Part shown: positions 1 to 9,007 of the stretch, piece after piece
Position numbering within the stretch: position 1 is the first letter of the stretch
Layout: each line of letters begins with the position of its first letter
Source: an uncultured Clostridium sp.
Lineage (GTDB): Bacteria > Bacillota > Clostridia > Clostridiales > Clostridiaceae
Reading direction: 5' to 3'
Assembly (NCBI GenBank): GCA_900548455.1
Contig: URKQ01000001.1
Location: forward strand, 1-64,000
Length of the DNA: 64,000 nucleotides
Position numbers and translations under genes: made by a program
Notes under the pieces: model-generated
Database searches by the model: none
Seen by the model: the letters and a program-made list of their open reading frames with translations, nothing else
Told to the model about the DNA's origin: nothing

Positions 1-76
1 CTAGCGGATAAATATTTATTATTATTAATACAACCTAATTTATATCGGAAGGGTTGCACTTTAATTTACAATTGAG

Positions 77-119
77 GTAAAAAGGTGATAAATCAAAATT
101 CAATTTGATTTATCACCTT
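77..119 (-). terminator. Rho-independent terminator of the amidohydrolase gene
   Basis: Perfect 16-bp inverted repeat (arms 82-97 and 104-119, 6-nt loop), followed on the minus strand by a T run. It lies just beyond the stop codon of the amidohydrolase gene. Bases 1-76 to its left show no gene that can be supported. Confidence 0.8.
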
Positions 120-143
120 ATAATTTTTAATTTAATTCACATT

Positions 144-1739
144 CTACCTTTTAAATATAGTTTCGCCTTCTTTAATTGTTTCAAGAACTTTTATATTTCT
201 AATTTCCATAGGATCAACTTTAAGTATATTTTTATCTAGAATTACTAAATCAGCAAGTTTACCTTCCTTTAATGACCCTTTAATATCTTCTTCAAAATAT
301 TGATATGCAGCATTTTTAGTAACTGCTATTAACGCATCTAAAGGCGAAATTCTTTCTTCTGCTCCCAACAAAACACCATTTTTTGTAATTCTGTTAACTG
401 CACACCAAATAGTTTCTAGCATGTTTGGTTCTATTACTGGTGCATCTTGATGGAATGTAAATTTTATACCTTTATCTAAAGCGGATTTAGCAAGACTTAT
501 TCTGCTAGCTCTTTCTATTCCAAAGTTTTTAATATGAATATCTCCCCAATGATATACATGAGCCACAAAAAATGATGGCATCATCTTAAGCTCTTTTACC
601 CTATCTAGTTGATCTTTATCAAGTAATTGTGCATGTATTATTACTGGTCTAATTTCATTTGATGAATTAGTTTTTTCCTTGGCAACAGCATACTGATTAA
701 TATATTGCTCACAAGCAGCATCTCCATTGCAATGAACAAGCATCTGCATATTGTCTTTTAGTGCAAGTTCTAGTTTTTCTTCTAATTCCTCATCTTTTTG
801 AGTCCCATAAGCGTAATAATCTTTTTCTTCACCTAAGTATGGAGTACGCATCCAAGCCGTTCTTCCTTGTGGAGAACCATCTAGAAATGTTTTATATCCA
901 CCCATCTTTAAATGATTATCATACTTTTTAAGACAGTTTGCAAACTTCTTCTTTAATTCATCAGCCTTAGATATATCAAGAAATCCTATTAAATCTATCT
1001 TTAGCATCTTAGATTGTATTAAATATTGAAAAATATCTGAAAGTTGAGCTACTACAAAACCTTCTTGAACTGTTGTTATACCATAACCTGCATATGATTG
1101 TTGTGCTTTCATAAGGCTTCCCATAAATTCTTCATTAGATACCATTGGGACCTTTTGAATATAGTGCATGAATGCTGCTTCCTCAATATATCCTGTAAGT
1201 TTACCATCTTTTTTTTCTATTACTCCACCCTCTGGATTTTCAGTATCCATAGTTATTTCTAAAGCTTTTAATCCCATAGAATTAATCACACCCATATGTC
1301 CAGACTTATGCATTATTATAACCGGATTATTAGGTGCCGCTTCATTTAAAAGCTCAAGAGTAGGATGAATTTTTTCTTCTAGAAAGTTTTGATCATATCC
1401 AGTTCCTTGAACCCACTTCCCATTAGGTACATCATTCTTTTCTATAAATTTCTTTATAGCACTTGATATATCTTCAAAGTTTGTAACTTCGGATAAATCT
1501 ACTTGAGTAAAAGAACTTGCATAACCTGAAAAATGACTATGAGGATCAATAAAAGATGGCATTAAAGTTTTACCTTGCAGGTCAATTAATTCAACATCTT
1601 CACTTGCAATCTTAAGTAAATCTTTCTTTTTACCAATTTTATATACTTTGCCCTCTTTTATCAACACAGCTTCAACATACATTTCATCTTCCAGTGTCAA
1701 AACATCTCCATTATAAAATAACTTTTGTTTTTTGTTCAT
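144..1739 (-). CDS. YtcJ-like metal-dependent amidohydrolase
   Basis: Probable cytoplasmic zinc-dependent hydrolase of the amidohydrolase superfamily, YtcJ/AepA-like subgroup. An N-terminal beta-sandwich strand region is followed by the metal-binding H-x-H in PSFIDPHSHFSG (about residues 67 and 69). Further TIM-barrel histidines sit in a VHCNGD segment, an IIHAQ segment and a late FHQDAP segment, and a C-terminal strand KEGKLADLVILDKN closes the composite site. At 531 residues it has the usual length for the group. An upstream ATG is in frame, but the ATG at 1739 has an AGGGAG site about 10 nt ahead and aligns with family starts. The substrate cannot be read from sequence; relatives act on amides or cyclic ureas. 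It is probably monocistronic with the terminator at 77-119. Confidence 0.88.
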   Translation of the reverse strand: MNKKQKLFYNGDVLTLEDEMYVEAVLIKEGKVYKIGKKKDLLKIASEDVELIDLQGKTLMPSFIDPHSHFSGYASSFTQVDLSEVTNFEDISSAIKKFIEKNDVPNGKWVQGTGYDQNFLEEKIHPTLELLNEAAPNNPVIIMHKSGHMGVINSMGLKALEITMDTENPEGGVIEKKDGKLTGYIEEAAFMHYIQKVPMVSNEEFMGSLMKAQQSYAGYGITTVQEGFVVAQLSDIFQYLIQSKMLKIDLIGFLDISKADELKKKFANCLKKYDNHLKMGGYKTFLDGSPQGRTAWMRTPYLGEEKDYYAYGTQKDEELEEKLELALKDNMQMLVHCNGDAACEQYINQYAVAKEKTNSSNEIRPVIIHAQLLDKDQLDRVKELKMMPSFFVAHVYHWGDIHIKNFGIERASRISLAKSALDKGIKFTFHQDAPVIEPNMLETIWCAVNRITKNGVLLGAEERISPLDALIAVTKNAAYQYFEEDIKGSLKEGKLADLVILDKNILKVDPMEIRNIKVLETIKEGETIFKR

Positions 1740-1828
1740 TATAATATTTCTCCCTTTAGTTTTGATTTCCATTTGAAATAAACATTTTTCTTGCCTTAAT
1801 TACAGGATACTCATTTAATTTCCTTATC

Positions 1829-2443
1829 TTATTCTATATCTATCCTCATATTTTTATTATAATATTTCATATCATTATCATTAATTTCCCTTAATACTCT
1901 GCAAGGATTCCCCACAGCTACAACATTATCAGGAATATCTTTTGTCACAACACTTCCTGCTCCAATTACAGTATTCTTTCCAATGTGAACTCCAGGTAAA
2001 ATTACAGAATTTGCACCTATCCATACATTATCGCCTATATGTATTGAAAGATTATATTGTGCTTGTTTTCTTCTTATATTGGGCTTTATGGGATGTGTTG
2101 CTGAAGCAACAGTAACATTCGGTGCAAACATAACGTTGTTTCCAACAAAAATCTTACCATCATCAACTAATGTAAGATTGAAGTTTGCATAAACTCCATT
2201 ACCAAAGTGAACATTCTTTCCACCCCAATTTGCATGAAATGGCGGCTCTATATAGCAATCCTCACCTATCTCTGCAAACATTTCCTTTAGCATTTCTCTT
2301 CTCTTATCTTGCTCTAATGGTCGAGTTTGATTAAAATCATATAGTAATTCTAAACACCTCAATTGCTCATCCATAAGAGCCTTATCATTACAATAATATA
2401 ATCTTTCACTATGCATTCTTTCTTTTATTTCATTCAAGTCCAT
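1829..2443 (-). CDS. maa: Sugar O-acetyltransferase, maltose/galactoside acetyltransferase family
   Basis: Acetyl-CoA-dependent sugar O-acetyltransferase of the left-handed beta-helix (LbH, hexapeptide repeat) class. An N-terminal Mac domain (about residues 5-55, with the YNxxxxxL-type segment LLYDFNQTRP) precedes hexapeptide repeats. These include HFGNGVYANFNLTLVD, the catalytic-His region ASATHPI and the C-terminal GVHIGKNTVIGAGSVVTKDI. At 204 residues it is full length. The ribosome site GAGGGGAG is well placed. The upstream region carries three ACTATGGT half-sites, so the gene may be repressed by an unknown factor. The family is assigned confidently, the exact sugar is not. Confidence 0.9.
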   Translation of the reverse strand: MDLNEIKERMHSERLYYCNDKALMDEQLRCLELLYDFNQTRPLEQDKRREMLKEMFAEIGEDCYIEPPFHANWGGKNVHFGNGVYANFNLTLVDDGKIFVGNNVMFAPNVTVASATHPIKPNIRRKQAQYNLSIHIGDNVWIGANSVILPGVHIGKNTVIGAGSVVTKDIPDNVVAVGNPCRVLREINDNDMKYYNKNMRIDIE

Positions 2444-2474
2444 GATTTATTCTCCCCTCAAACAATAACTCTAT

Positions 2475-2519
2475 TATGGTATAAATTATACCATAGTCAA
2501 ATTAAGACAACTATGGTAC
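2475..2519 (-). promoter_or_regulatory. Promoter with palindromic operator upstream of the acetyltransferase gene
   Basis: A perfect 21-bp palindrome (TATGGTATAA, central A, mirror arm; 2475-2495) overlaps a minus-strand extended -10, TGGTATAAT. A further half-site ACTATGGT lies at 2511-2518, giving a second dyad with a 12-bp spacer. The arrangement suits a repressor blocking the maa promoter. The binding protein is unknown. Confidence 0.5.
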
Positions 2520-2530
2520 ATATTTTTACT

Positions 2531-3841
2531 TCATTTTACTATAGATCCCTTAGGAACATTTATTTTAAAAGTAATTAGGTTATTACTTAAATTTACGGAT
2601 ATACTTCCACTATGAAGCTCAACTATTCTTTTAGCTATTGATAACCCTAGGCCTGAACTATCTTGTTCACTTCTAGATTTATCAGCTTTATAAAACCTAC
2701 TAAATATGTTTGGTACATCCTCCTCAGTAATTTCAGCAGTACTATTTGAAATTGAAATAATAACACTACTTTCTTCCTCTTTTAATGATAATGTAACAGT
2801 TGAGTTTTCAAGAGAATATTTATTGGCGTTGGATAAAAGGTTTTGAAACACTCTTACCATTTTATCTACATCTAATTCCATAAATATTTCTTTATTTATA
2901 ATATTTCTTTCAAGCTTTAGGCCACTTCTTTCAAATATTACGGAATATTCATTTGCTATATGACTTACTAAGGTTACTATATCAACATAATCAAAGTTTA
3001 ACTTAATATCACTACTGTTTAATGTAGTATATTCGAAAAGTTCATTAACTAATGTAGTTAAACCCTTTGACCTTCTATCCACTACAGCGATATATTCATC
3101 AAACTTTTTCTTATCTTTAAATTCATTTTCCTTTAGCAAGTCAACATAACCATTTATAGAGGTTAGTGGTGTTCTTAAATCGTGAGATACATTTGTAATT
3201 AACTCATTTTTATTTCTCTCTATAAGTCGTTCTTTTTCAATTTGTTCCTTCAGTTTACTAGACATTCTGTTTATACTCTGGCTTAGCTCTGATAATTCGT
3301 CATTTCCCTTAACATCAATAGTTTTTCCAAAACCTTCAGCTTCAATTTTTTTAACTTCCCTAGTTATATATTTAACATATTTAACCTTTCTATTAATAAA
3401 AAATATAAAACTAATTAAAAATACACCTATTAATCCTATAAGACTTAATACAATAAAATTCCCCAAAATAAAAGTTCCTAAACTTGTTTCCCAAAACCTT
3501 GTAAGTCTTGCAATATCAAATTGCCTCACAAAGATACTTATAAGATATACACCTATTGTGAATATTTGTATTGTGATAAATAAAGAAACAATAATTGAAG
3601 ATATAAAATAAAGATTCAATTTATCCGATTTAAGTTTTTTAAATTTTGTTATAACAAATATAAACACTAATATTGCAACAATGATTGAAACTATTCTAAT
3701 TAACCCTTCATTTATCGCGACTTTATCTGCTACAAATAAATATATAATCCAACTTCCTTCTCCAATAATAGCAAGACTTAAAATATACGCAACAATTATT
3801 CCAAGTACTAAATTATTACTTGGCTTTTTTATTTTAATCAT
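2531..3841 (-). CDS. Sensor histidine kinase, VanS-like with HAMP domain
   Basis: Membrane sensor kinase of a two-component system. There are four predicted membrane segments (about residues 11-33, 48-66, 78-103 and 123-149), a HAMP linker (about 150-205), a HisKA helix with phospho-acceptor His220 in VSHDLRTPL, and an HATPase domain with N box (LLSNANKY), G1 (FSRFYKADKSRS) and G2 (GLGLSIAK). At 436 residues it is complete. Its start overlaps the end of the regulator gene by 4 nt, so the two are translationally coupled. The stimulus is unknown. Relatives regulate cell-wall or antimicrobial responses, but no resistance genes are adjacent here. Confidence 0.93.
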   Translation of the reverse strand: MIKIKKPSNNLVLGIIVAYILSLAIIGEGSWIIYLFVADKVAINEGLIRIVSIIVAILVFIFVITKFKKLKSDKLNLYFISSIIVSLFITIQIFTIGVYLISIFVRQFDIARLTRFWETSLGTFILGNFIVLSLIGLIGVFLISFIFFINRKVKYVKYITREVKKIEAEGFGKTIDVKGNDELSELSQSINRMSSKLKEQIEKERLIERNKNELITNVSHDLRTPLTSINGYVDLLKENEFKDKKKFDEYIAVVDRRSKGLTTLVNELFEYTTLNSSDIKLNFDYVDIVTLVSHIANEYSVIFERSGLKLERNIINKEIFMELDVDKMVRVFQNLLSNANKYSLENSTVTLSLKEEESSVIISISNSTAEITEEDVPNIFSRFYKADKSRSEQDSSGLGLSIAKRIVELHSGSISVNLSNNLITFKINVPKGSIVK

Positions 3842-4524
3842 ATTTTATAGCCAACTCCCCAAATAGTTTTTATATAAATTGGATTTTTAGAGTCTATTTC
3901 TATCTTATCTCTTAAATTTGTAATATGAACAGTTACTGTGTTATCTGAATGGAAAAACTCTTCTCCCCACACCTTTTCATAAATCTTTTTTACACTTAAA
4001 ACAATACCCTTATTTCTAAGGAATAATTCTAAAATATCAAACTCCTTAGGCGTTAATCGAATTTCCTGCTCTCTAACCCAAACCTGTCTCGTATCTGTAT
4101 TAACTATAAGATCCTCATACTCTAAAATGTCTTTAGATGTAGAAGATTGGCTATTATACTGTTTATATCTTCTAAGTTGTGCCTTTACCCTTGTTATAAG
4201 TTCTATTGGATTAAAAGGCTTTGTAATATAATCATCTGCTCCTGCTATTAATCCATGAATTTTATCCATATCTTCAGTTTTAGCAGACATCATAATTATA
4301 GGCATTTTTTCTTTTTCTCTAATTTTCATACATGCTGTAAGCCCATCTATCTCTGGCATCATTATGTCTAAAAGAATTAAATCAACCCTATGGCTCTCCA
4401 AAATTTCTATAGCATTCTTAGCATTTTCACACTTGATATATTTAAAACCTTCATTTCCTAAATACACGCCAAGTAGATTTCTAATATCTATATCATCGTC
4501 TACAATCAAAATATATCCGTCCAT
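3838..4524 (-). CDS. OmpR/PhoB-family response regulator, VanR-like
   Basis: Cytoplasmic DNA-binding response regulator, partner of the kinase encoded just downstream. The receiver domain (1-120) has the acidic pair DD in LIVDDD, phospho-acceptor Asp53 in LLDIMMP, a switch Ser in MMSAKTED and Lys in YITKPFNP. The C-terminal winged helix has the family signature LTPKEFDILELF and ends with TIWGVGYKI. A longer reading frame begins upstream, but the ATG at 4524 follows GGAGGAG at ideal spacing. Targets are unknown. The gene opens a two-gene operon ending after the kinase. Confidence 0.94.
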   Translation of the reverse strand: MDGYILIVDDDIDIRNLLGVYLGNEGFKYIKCENAKNAIEILESHRVDLILLDIMMPEIDGLTACMKIREKEKMPIIMMSAKTEDMDKIHGLIAGADDYITKPFNPIELITRVKAQLRRYKQYNSQSSTSKDILEYEDLIVNTDTRQVWVREQEIRLTPKEFDILELFLRNKGIVLSVKKIYEKVWGEEFFHSDNTVTVHITNLRDKIEIDSKNPIYIKTIWGVGYKI

Positions 4525-4612
4525 ATAAAACTCCTCCGCTACCATTTCCTTTTATTTATGATTAATATAACATATCGCTTTATAAATTCAAATTTCATTA
4601 TACAAATTAAAC

Positions 4613-4660
4613 ATTAAAAAAGAGCCTTAACAATTATTAAGAATTATTAAGGCTATCTTT
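4613..4660 (-). terminator. Terminator of the helD gene, one of two near-identical copies
   Basis: Inverted repeat AGCCTTAA...TTAAGGCT flanked by an A tract and a T-rich tail. The same sequence with few changes recurs at 19191-19240. It lies after the helicase stop codon on the minus strand. Confidence 0.65.
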
Positions 4661-4696
4661 CATATTGTAAAATCTATTAAAAACTTCTTAATTAAA

Positions 4697-6949
4697 TCAA
4701 TCAAGAAAATCTAAATTTAATAATGGTGATATATTCCCCAAATAAAATATATCTAAAATGTGGAGTGCCCTTGTGCAAGCAGTATAAAGAAGCAATCTAT
4801 CATCATCTTCTTTATATCTTAAATTACTGGCATTATATATCATAACTACATCAAATTCTAAACCTTTAGCAAGATATGCTGGGATAACTAAAATATCATT
4901 AAAATATTCGTCATCTTCATTTACAATGATTTTAATATCAATCCTATGTCTTAAATAGTTATATACTTTCTTTGCCTCATCAGCATTTTTTGTTATTATT
5001 CCTATTGAATTATGCCCATTTTCTTTATAAACTTTTACCTTCTCTATTATTTTTTCATTTATACCTTCTTCATCTAGAAAAGCAGTTATCGTTGGCCTAT
5101 CACCACTTCTCTCCACATATTCATCATGAATTTCTTCATTTAATATTTTTCGTGAAAATTTAGTTATCTCCATTGTTGATCTATAACTTTTAGTTAAATT
5201 CACCACAGAGGTATCTTTATTCTTAAATATATTTACAATATTACTATAACTCCCCACACACATATAAGGGTTAATAGATTGAGATATATCACCAAGAATT
5301 GTTTTATTTGATTTACTAAATAATTGATTAAAAATCTCATACTGTAATGGCGTATAGTCTTGAGCTTCATCAATAATTATATACTTCACTTCTTCTGTTC
5401 TTGGGATACCACCTACAACTCCTCTTATAAATAATAGTGCCACCTGGTCTTCATAATTTATCTTTTTAGCCTTTAAATTTTCTAGTGTATACCTTTTAAT
5501 CTCTCTAATACTTTCATCATCATATTCAATATTCTCTAATTTTAATAACTGTTCTAAATTTACATAAAAGTTTTTGTAGCAGTCCATTAAATCAAATCTA
5601 GTCTTTTCTTCTATGTAATTAGTTACAGTTCTAATTTCTTTACTTATTAAAGATTTACTTTTTCTAATCATTTCACTATACTCTAGATATTCATAGGACT
5701 CCTGCAATTCTTTAGCTACTTCATCAACTAATCTTTTTTCATGACGCTCCATAAGATATAAAATTCTCTGTCTTAACTTTTCTAGTCTTCTTTTAAAGGG
5801 TAGACTAGAATAGTCCTTATAAAACAATTCTTGTATTTCCACTGAGGAAATTATAGTTTCTCCTCTTAAAGTAATATCTTTAAAATCATTATTGTTTTCT
5901 TCTAAATACTCTATATATGCTTTTAATAAATTAACAAACTCCACAGATGATTTAAACTTTAAGTTTTTAATTCTAATGTCATAAGATTCCTCACTTTTAT
6001 CACCAAAAATATTTTCCATCATATCATAGTAATCTTCTTTTCCTTCTATATCCTCTAGGACCTTATGCATATATTCCTTAAAGGTAGTTTGTAACATATT
6101 CTCTTCTCCAAGCTGAGGTAAAACATTAGAAATGTAATCATTAAAAATATTATTAGGAGAAAATATCACTATATTTTTTGATGTTATACTATCACGATGC
6201 TTATATAATAAATAAGCAATCCTATGAAGCGCCACTGAAGTTTTTCCACTTCCAGCTGGCCCTTGAACAATTAAATTTTTATATTTTTCATTACGAATTG
6301 CCTTGTTTTGTTCTTTTTGAATTGTAGTTATAATGGCCTTCATCTTATTATCACTACTTTTGCTTAATATGTCCTGCAGTATTTCATCATCTATTTTTAT
6401 ACTACTGTCAAACATGTAATTGATTTTGCCATCACTAATTTTATATTGTCTCTTCATTGATATTTCGCCTTTTATAGTCCCTTCAGGACACTTATAATAA
6501 GCATCTCCAACTTCATAATCATAAAACATGCTAGAAATTGGAGCCCTCCAATCATATATGAGGAAATCAAACTCTTCATTAATTAAATTAGAAATCCCAA
6601 GGTAGCACTTTTCAACCTCCCCTTCTCCATCTTCCTTAAAATCCATTCTTGCAAAGTAAGGCGATGAAATCATATCCTCATATTTATTAATTAGCTTTTC
6701 TTCAAATTCATGGCTTCTCTTTTGAAACTTCATAGTATCAATAAATTGCATAAAATCTACAATCTGTTGCATACCATTTTCAATTGAAACGGCTCCAACA
6801 TTTTCCCATAATTCTCTTTGTGTCTCAATGGCCTCTTTTTTAAAACTATCTCTAAAATCTTTCTTTTCTTCTAATTGTCTTCTTATTTCTCTAACTACCC
6901 TTTCTAGCCATTCTTTTTCTACTAACCATTCAGATTGATTTATTGACAA
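4697..6949 (-). CDS. helD: HelD-type superfamily 1 helicase, RNA polymerase recycling factor
   Basis: UvrD/Rep-related ATPase that in Firmicutes binds RNA polymerase and helps recycle stalled enzyme. The N-terminal coiled-coil arm (about 1-80) is typical of HelD. Walker A GPAGSGKT is at 230-237, Walker B and Q motif IIIDEAQD around 525-531, and later motifs include GDISQS, LTKSYRS and the C-terminal helicase segment PAYLAKGLEFDVV. The 750-residue length fits the family. The start is a TTG preceded by GGGGGAG five bases upstream. It is transcribed alone, with a terminator downstream. It is less likely to be a repair helicase, because HelD-specific insertions are present. Confidence 0.88.
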   Translation of the reverse strand: MSINQSEWLVEKEWLERVVREIRRQLEEKKDFRDSFKKEAIETQRELWENVGAVSIENGMQQIVDFMQFIDTMKFQKRSHEFEEKLINKYEDMISSPYFARMDFKEDGEGEVEKCYLGISNLINEEFDFLIYDWRAPISSMFYDYEVGDAYYKCPEGTIKGEISMKRQYKISDGKINYMFDSSIKIDDEILQDILSKSSDNKMKAIITTIQKEQNKAIRNEKYKNLIVQGPAGSGKTSVALHRIAYLLYKHRDSITSKNIVIFSPNNIFNDYISNVLPQLGEENMLQTTFKEYMHKVLEDIEGKEDYYDMMENIFGDKSEESYDIRIKNLKFKSSVEFVNLLKAYIEYLEENNNDFKDITLRGETIISSVEIQELFYKDYSSLPFKRRLEKLRQRILYLMERHEKRLVDEVAKELQESYEYLEYSEMIRKSKSLISKEIRTVTNYIEEKTRFDLMDCYKNFYVNLEQLLKLENIEYDDESIREIKRYTLENLKAKKINYEDQVALLFIRGVVGGIPRTEEVKYIIIDEAQDYTPLQYEIFNQLFSKSNKTILGDISQSINPYMCVGSYSNIVNIFKNKDTSVVNLTKSYRSTMEITKFSRKILNEEIHDEYVERSGDRPTITAFLDEEGINEKIIEKVKVYKENGHNSIGIITKNADEAKKVYNYLRHRIDIKIIVNEDDEYFNDILVIPAYLAKGLEFDVVMIYNASNLRYKEDDDRLLLYTACTRALHILDIFYLGNISPLLNLDFLD

Positions 6950-7085
6950 AATATCTCCCCCTTGTGATAAGCATTATAAATTCAAAGTAACATTGCTATT
7001 TTAGCATATATGTTTAAAATTACCAGTCTGCAATTATTTCACTGTATATGGTATAATTAAAGTATAGAGAGAATATGTTAGAAAC

Positions 7086-7124
7086 AAAAAAAGTGCTCAT
7101 CCTCGCAAGATAAGCACTTTTTCT
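7086..7124. terminator. Bidirectional terminator after the ABC exporter operon
   Basis: Stem AAAAAGTGCT / AGCACTTTTT with a 15-nt loop, U-rich on both strands. It lies between the exporter stop codon and the helD promoter region. Confidence 0.85.
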
Positions 7125-7158
7125 TATTTAAAATTTTATATTTTACTTCTTCTACTTT

Positions 7159-8994
7159 TTAGCTAACAACTCCTTCAAATTGACTATAATAAAGTGATGC
7201 GTAGAAACCATTTTGTTCTAGTAATTTCTCATGGTTTCCTCTTTCTATTATATCTCCATCTTTTACTACTAAAATCATATCAGCATTTTGTATTGTCGAT
7301 AGTCTATGTGCTATTACAAAACTTGTTTTATTTTTCATTAGTCTTGATAGAGCTTTTTGAATTTCTACTTCTGTTCTTGTATCAACGCTTGATGTAGCTT
7401 CATCTAGTATCATTATGCTTGGGTTTGTTAGCATTGCTCTGGCGATTGTTAAAAGTTGCATTTGCCCTTGTGATATTGTTGATGTTTCACTTGAGATTAT
7501 TGTATCGTAACCATGTTCTAAAGTACGGATAAAATGATCACAACAAGCCGCTTTTGATGCTGTAACAATTTCTTCACGTGTAGCATTCATATGACCATAG
7601 GCAATATTTTCTGCTATTGTTCCTTCAAATAGCCATGTATCTTGAAGCACCATACCAATTTGTCTTCTAAGTTCCTTACGCGGTATATGTGTTATATCTG
7701 TTCCATCTATTGAAATACTTCCTCCATTTAACTCATAAAATCGCATTATTAGATTAATTAGTGTAGTTTTCCCTCCTCCCGTTGGTCCTACTATTGCTAC
7801 CATTTCATTTGGTTTTACTTCAAGGTTTAGATTACTAATTAAAGTTTTTTCATCACTATATCCAAACTTTACATTTTTAAAGTTAACTCTTCCTTCTGTT
7901 ATTGGCGCCTTATCTAATGAACACTCATTATCTTTAACTTCTTCTTTTTCATCTAAAAGCTCAAATACTCTTTCAGCTCCTGCAATGGCAGATTGAAGAG
8001 CCATAATTACATATGAAGCTTGTGTAACTGGTTCTGAAATTTGGTTTACATATTGTAAAAATGCTTGAATTCCACCCAAGGAAATATGCCCATTAAGAGT
8101 CATTATTCCCCCAACAATTGCTGTTAAGATAAATCCTAATTGGCTTAAAAGTCTTATGGTTGGATATATTGCAAAGTCTACAAATTGAGCTTTTCTATTT
8201 GCTTCAAATTGCTTTTTATTTAATTCTACTACTTCATCAATGACATCCTTTTGCTTGTTAAACACCTTGATAACAGTATTCGCCGAATATACTTCTTCAA
8301 CTTTACCAGTTAAATCACCCATTGCAGCAAAGTTTTCTCCATAGTATTTTTGGCTTAGCTTAGATACATAGTTTGTTGCAATAACGCTAATACCTATAAA
8401 TACAAATATAAGTAAAGATAGTTTTACATTTAAAATAAGCATTACTATAATAGTAATAACTATTGTAAATACAGATGAGATAAACTGCATAAATCCAACT
8501 TGCATAACTTGTGATACCTTTTCAAGATCTGTAGTTGCCCTACTCATTACATCTCCTTTCTTATGGGAATCAAAGTATTTAAGTGGTAATTTATTAATTT
8601 TTTCGCTAATCTCCATACGAAGGGAGTAAGTTAAATTTTCACCAACACTAGCTATAATATATTGTTGAATATAAGCTAACAAACTGCTTATTAGTGTAAC
8701 TGATATTAACATTAATATTGGAATAGCAAGGGCTTCAAACACAGCTTTAATTACACTTGTACTTCCATCTAAATTTTGTATTCCATAAAGTAAATTATCT
8801 ATGGCATTACCAATTATAAGGGGCATAACTGCATAGGCTATACTACCAAGTAATGCTGCAACACCAATTATTATTAACTTCTTCTTTTGACTTTTTAATT
8901 TTATCATTAATCTTTTAATAGTCTTCTTTGTGTTTCTTGGGATATCTTCACTTAGTTCTTGTATATCTATATCTTTTTCATCCTCTTTATTCAT
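7159..8994 (-). CDS. Heterodimeric ABC exporter subunit, membrane plus ATPase domain (catalytic-site partner)
   Basis: Half-transporter of the multidrug/lipid exporter type (YfiC, LmrD, TM288-like). It has six transmembrane helices (about 38-335) fused to an NBD. Walker A GPTGGGKT is at 403-410, a divergent signature TISQGQ around 506-511, Walker B MILDEA with catalytic Glu532, and the switch His563 in IAHR. The Walker B Glu and His are intact here, whereas the partner encoded upstream lacks both, which is the classic arrangement of an asymmetric heterodimer. It starts 13 nt after the partner gene with a GGAGGG site. It is co-transcribed from the MerR-type promoter at 10777-10807. Confidence 0.93.
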   Translation of the reverse strand: MNKEDEKDIDIQELSEDIPRNTKKTIKRLMIKLKSQKKKLIIIGVAALLGSIAYAVMPLIIGNAIDNLLYGIQNLDGSTSVIKAVFEALAIPILMLISVTLISSLLAYIQQYIIASVGENLTYSLRMEISEKINKLPLKYFDSHKKGDVMSRATTDLEKVSQVMQVGFMQFISSVFTIVITIIVMLILNVKLSLLIFVFIGISVIATNYVSKLSQKYYGENFAAMGDLTGKVEEVYSANTVIKVFNKQKDVIDEVVELNKKQFEANRKAQFVDFAIYPTIRLLSQLGFILTAIVGGIMTLNGHISLGGIQAFLQYVNQISEPVTQASYVIMALQSAIAGAERVFELLDEKEEVKDNECSLDKAPITEGRVNFKNVKFGYSDEKTLISNLNLEVKPNEMVAIVGPTGGGKTTLINLIMRFYELNGGSISIDGTDITHIPRKELRRQIGMVLQDTWLFEGTIAENIAYGHMNATREEIVTASKAACCDHFIRTLEHGYDTIISSETSTISQGQMQLLTIARAMLTNPSIMILDEATSSVDTRTEVEIQKALSRLMKNKTSFVIAHRLSTIQNADMILVVKDGDIIERGNHEKLLEQNGFYASLYYSQFEGVVS

Positions 8995-9007
8995 AAAATT
9001 ACCCTCC

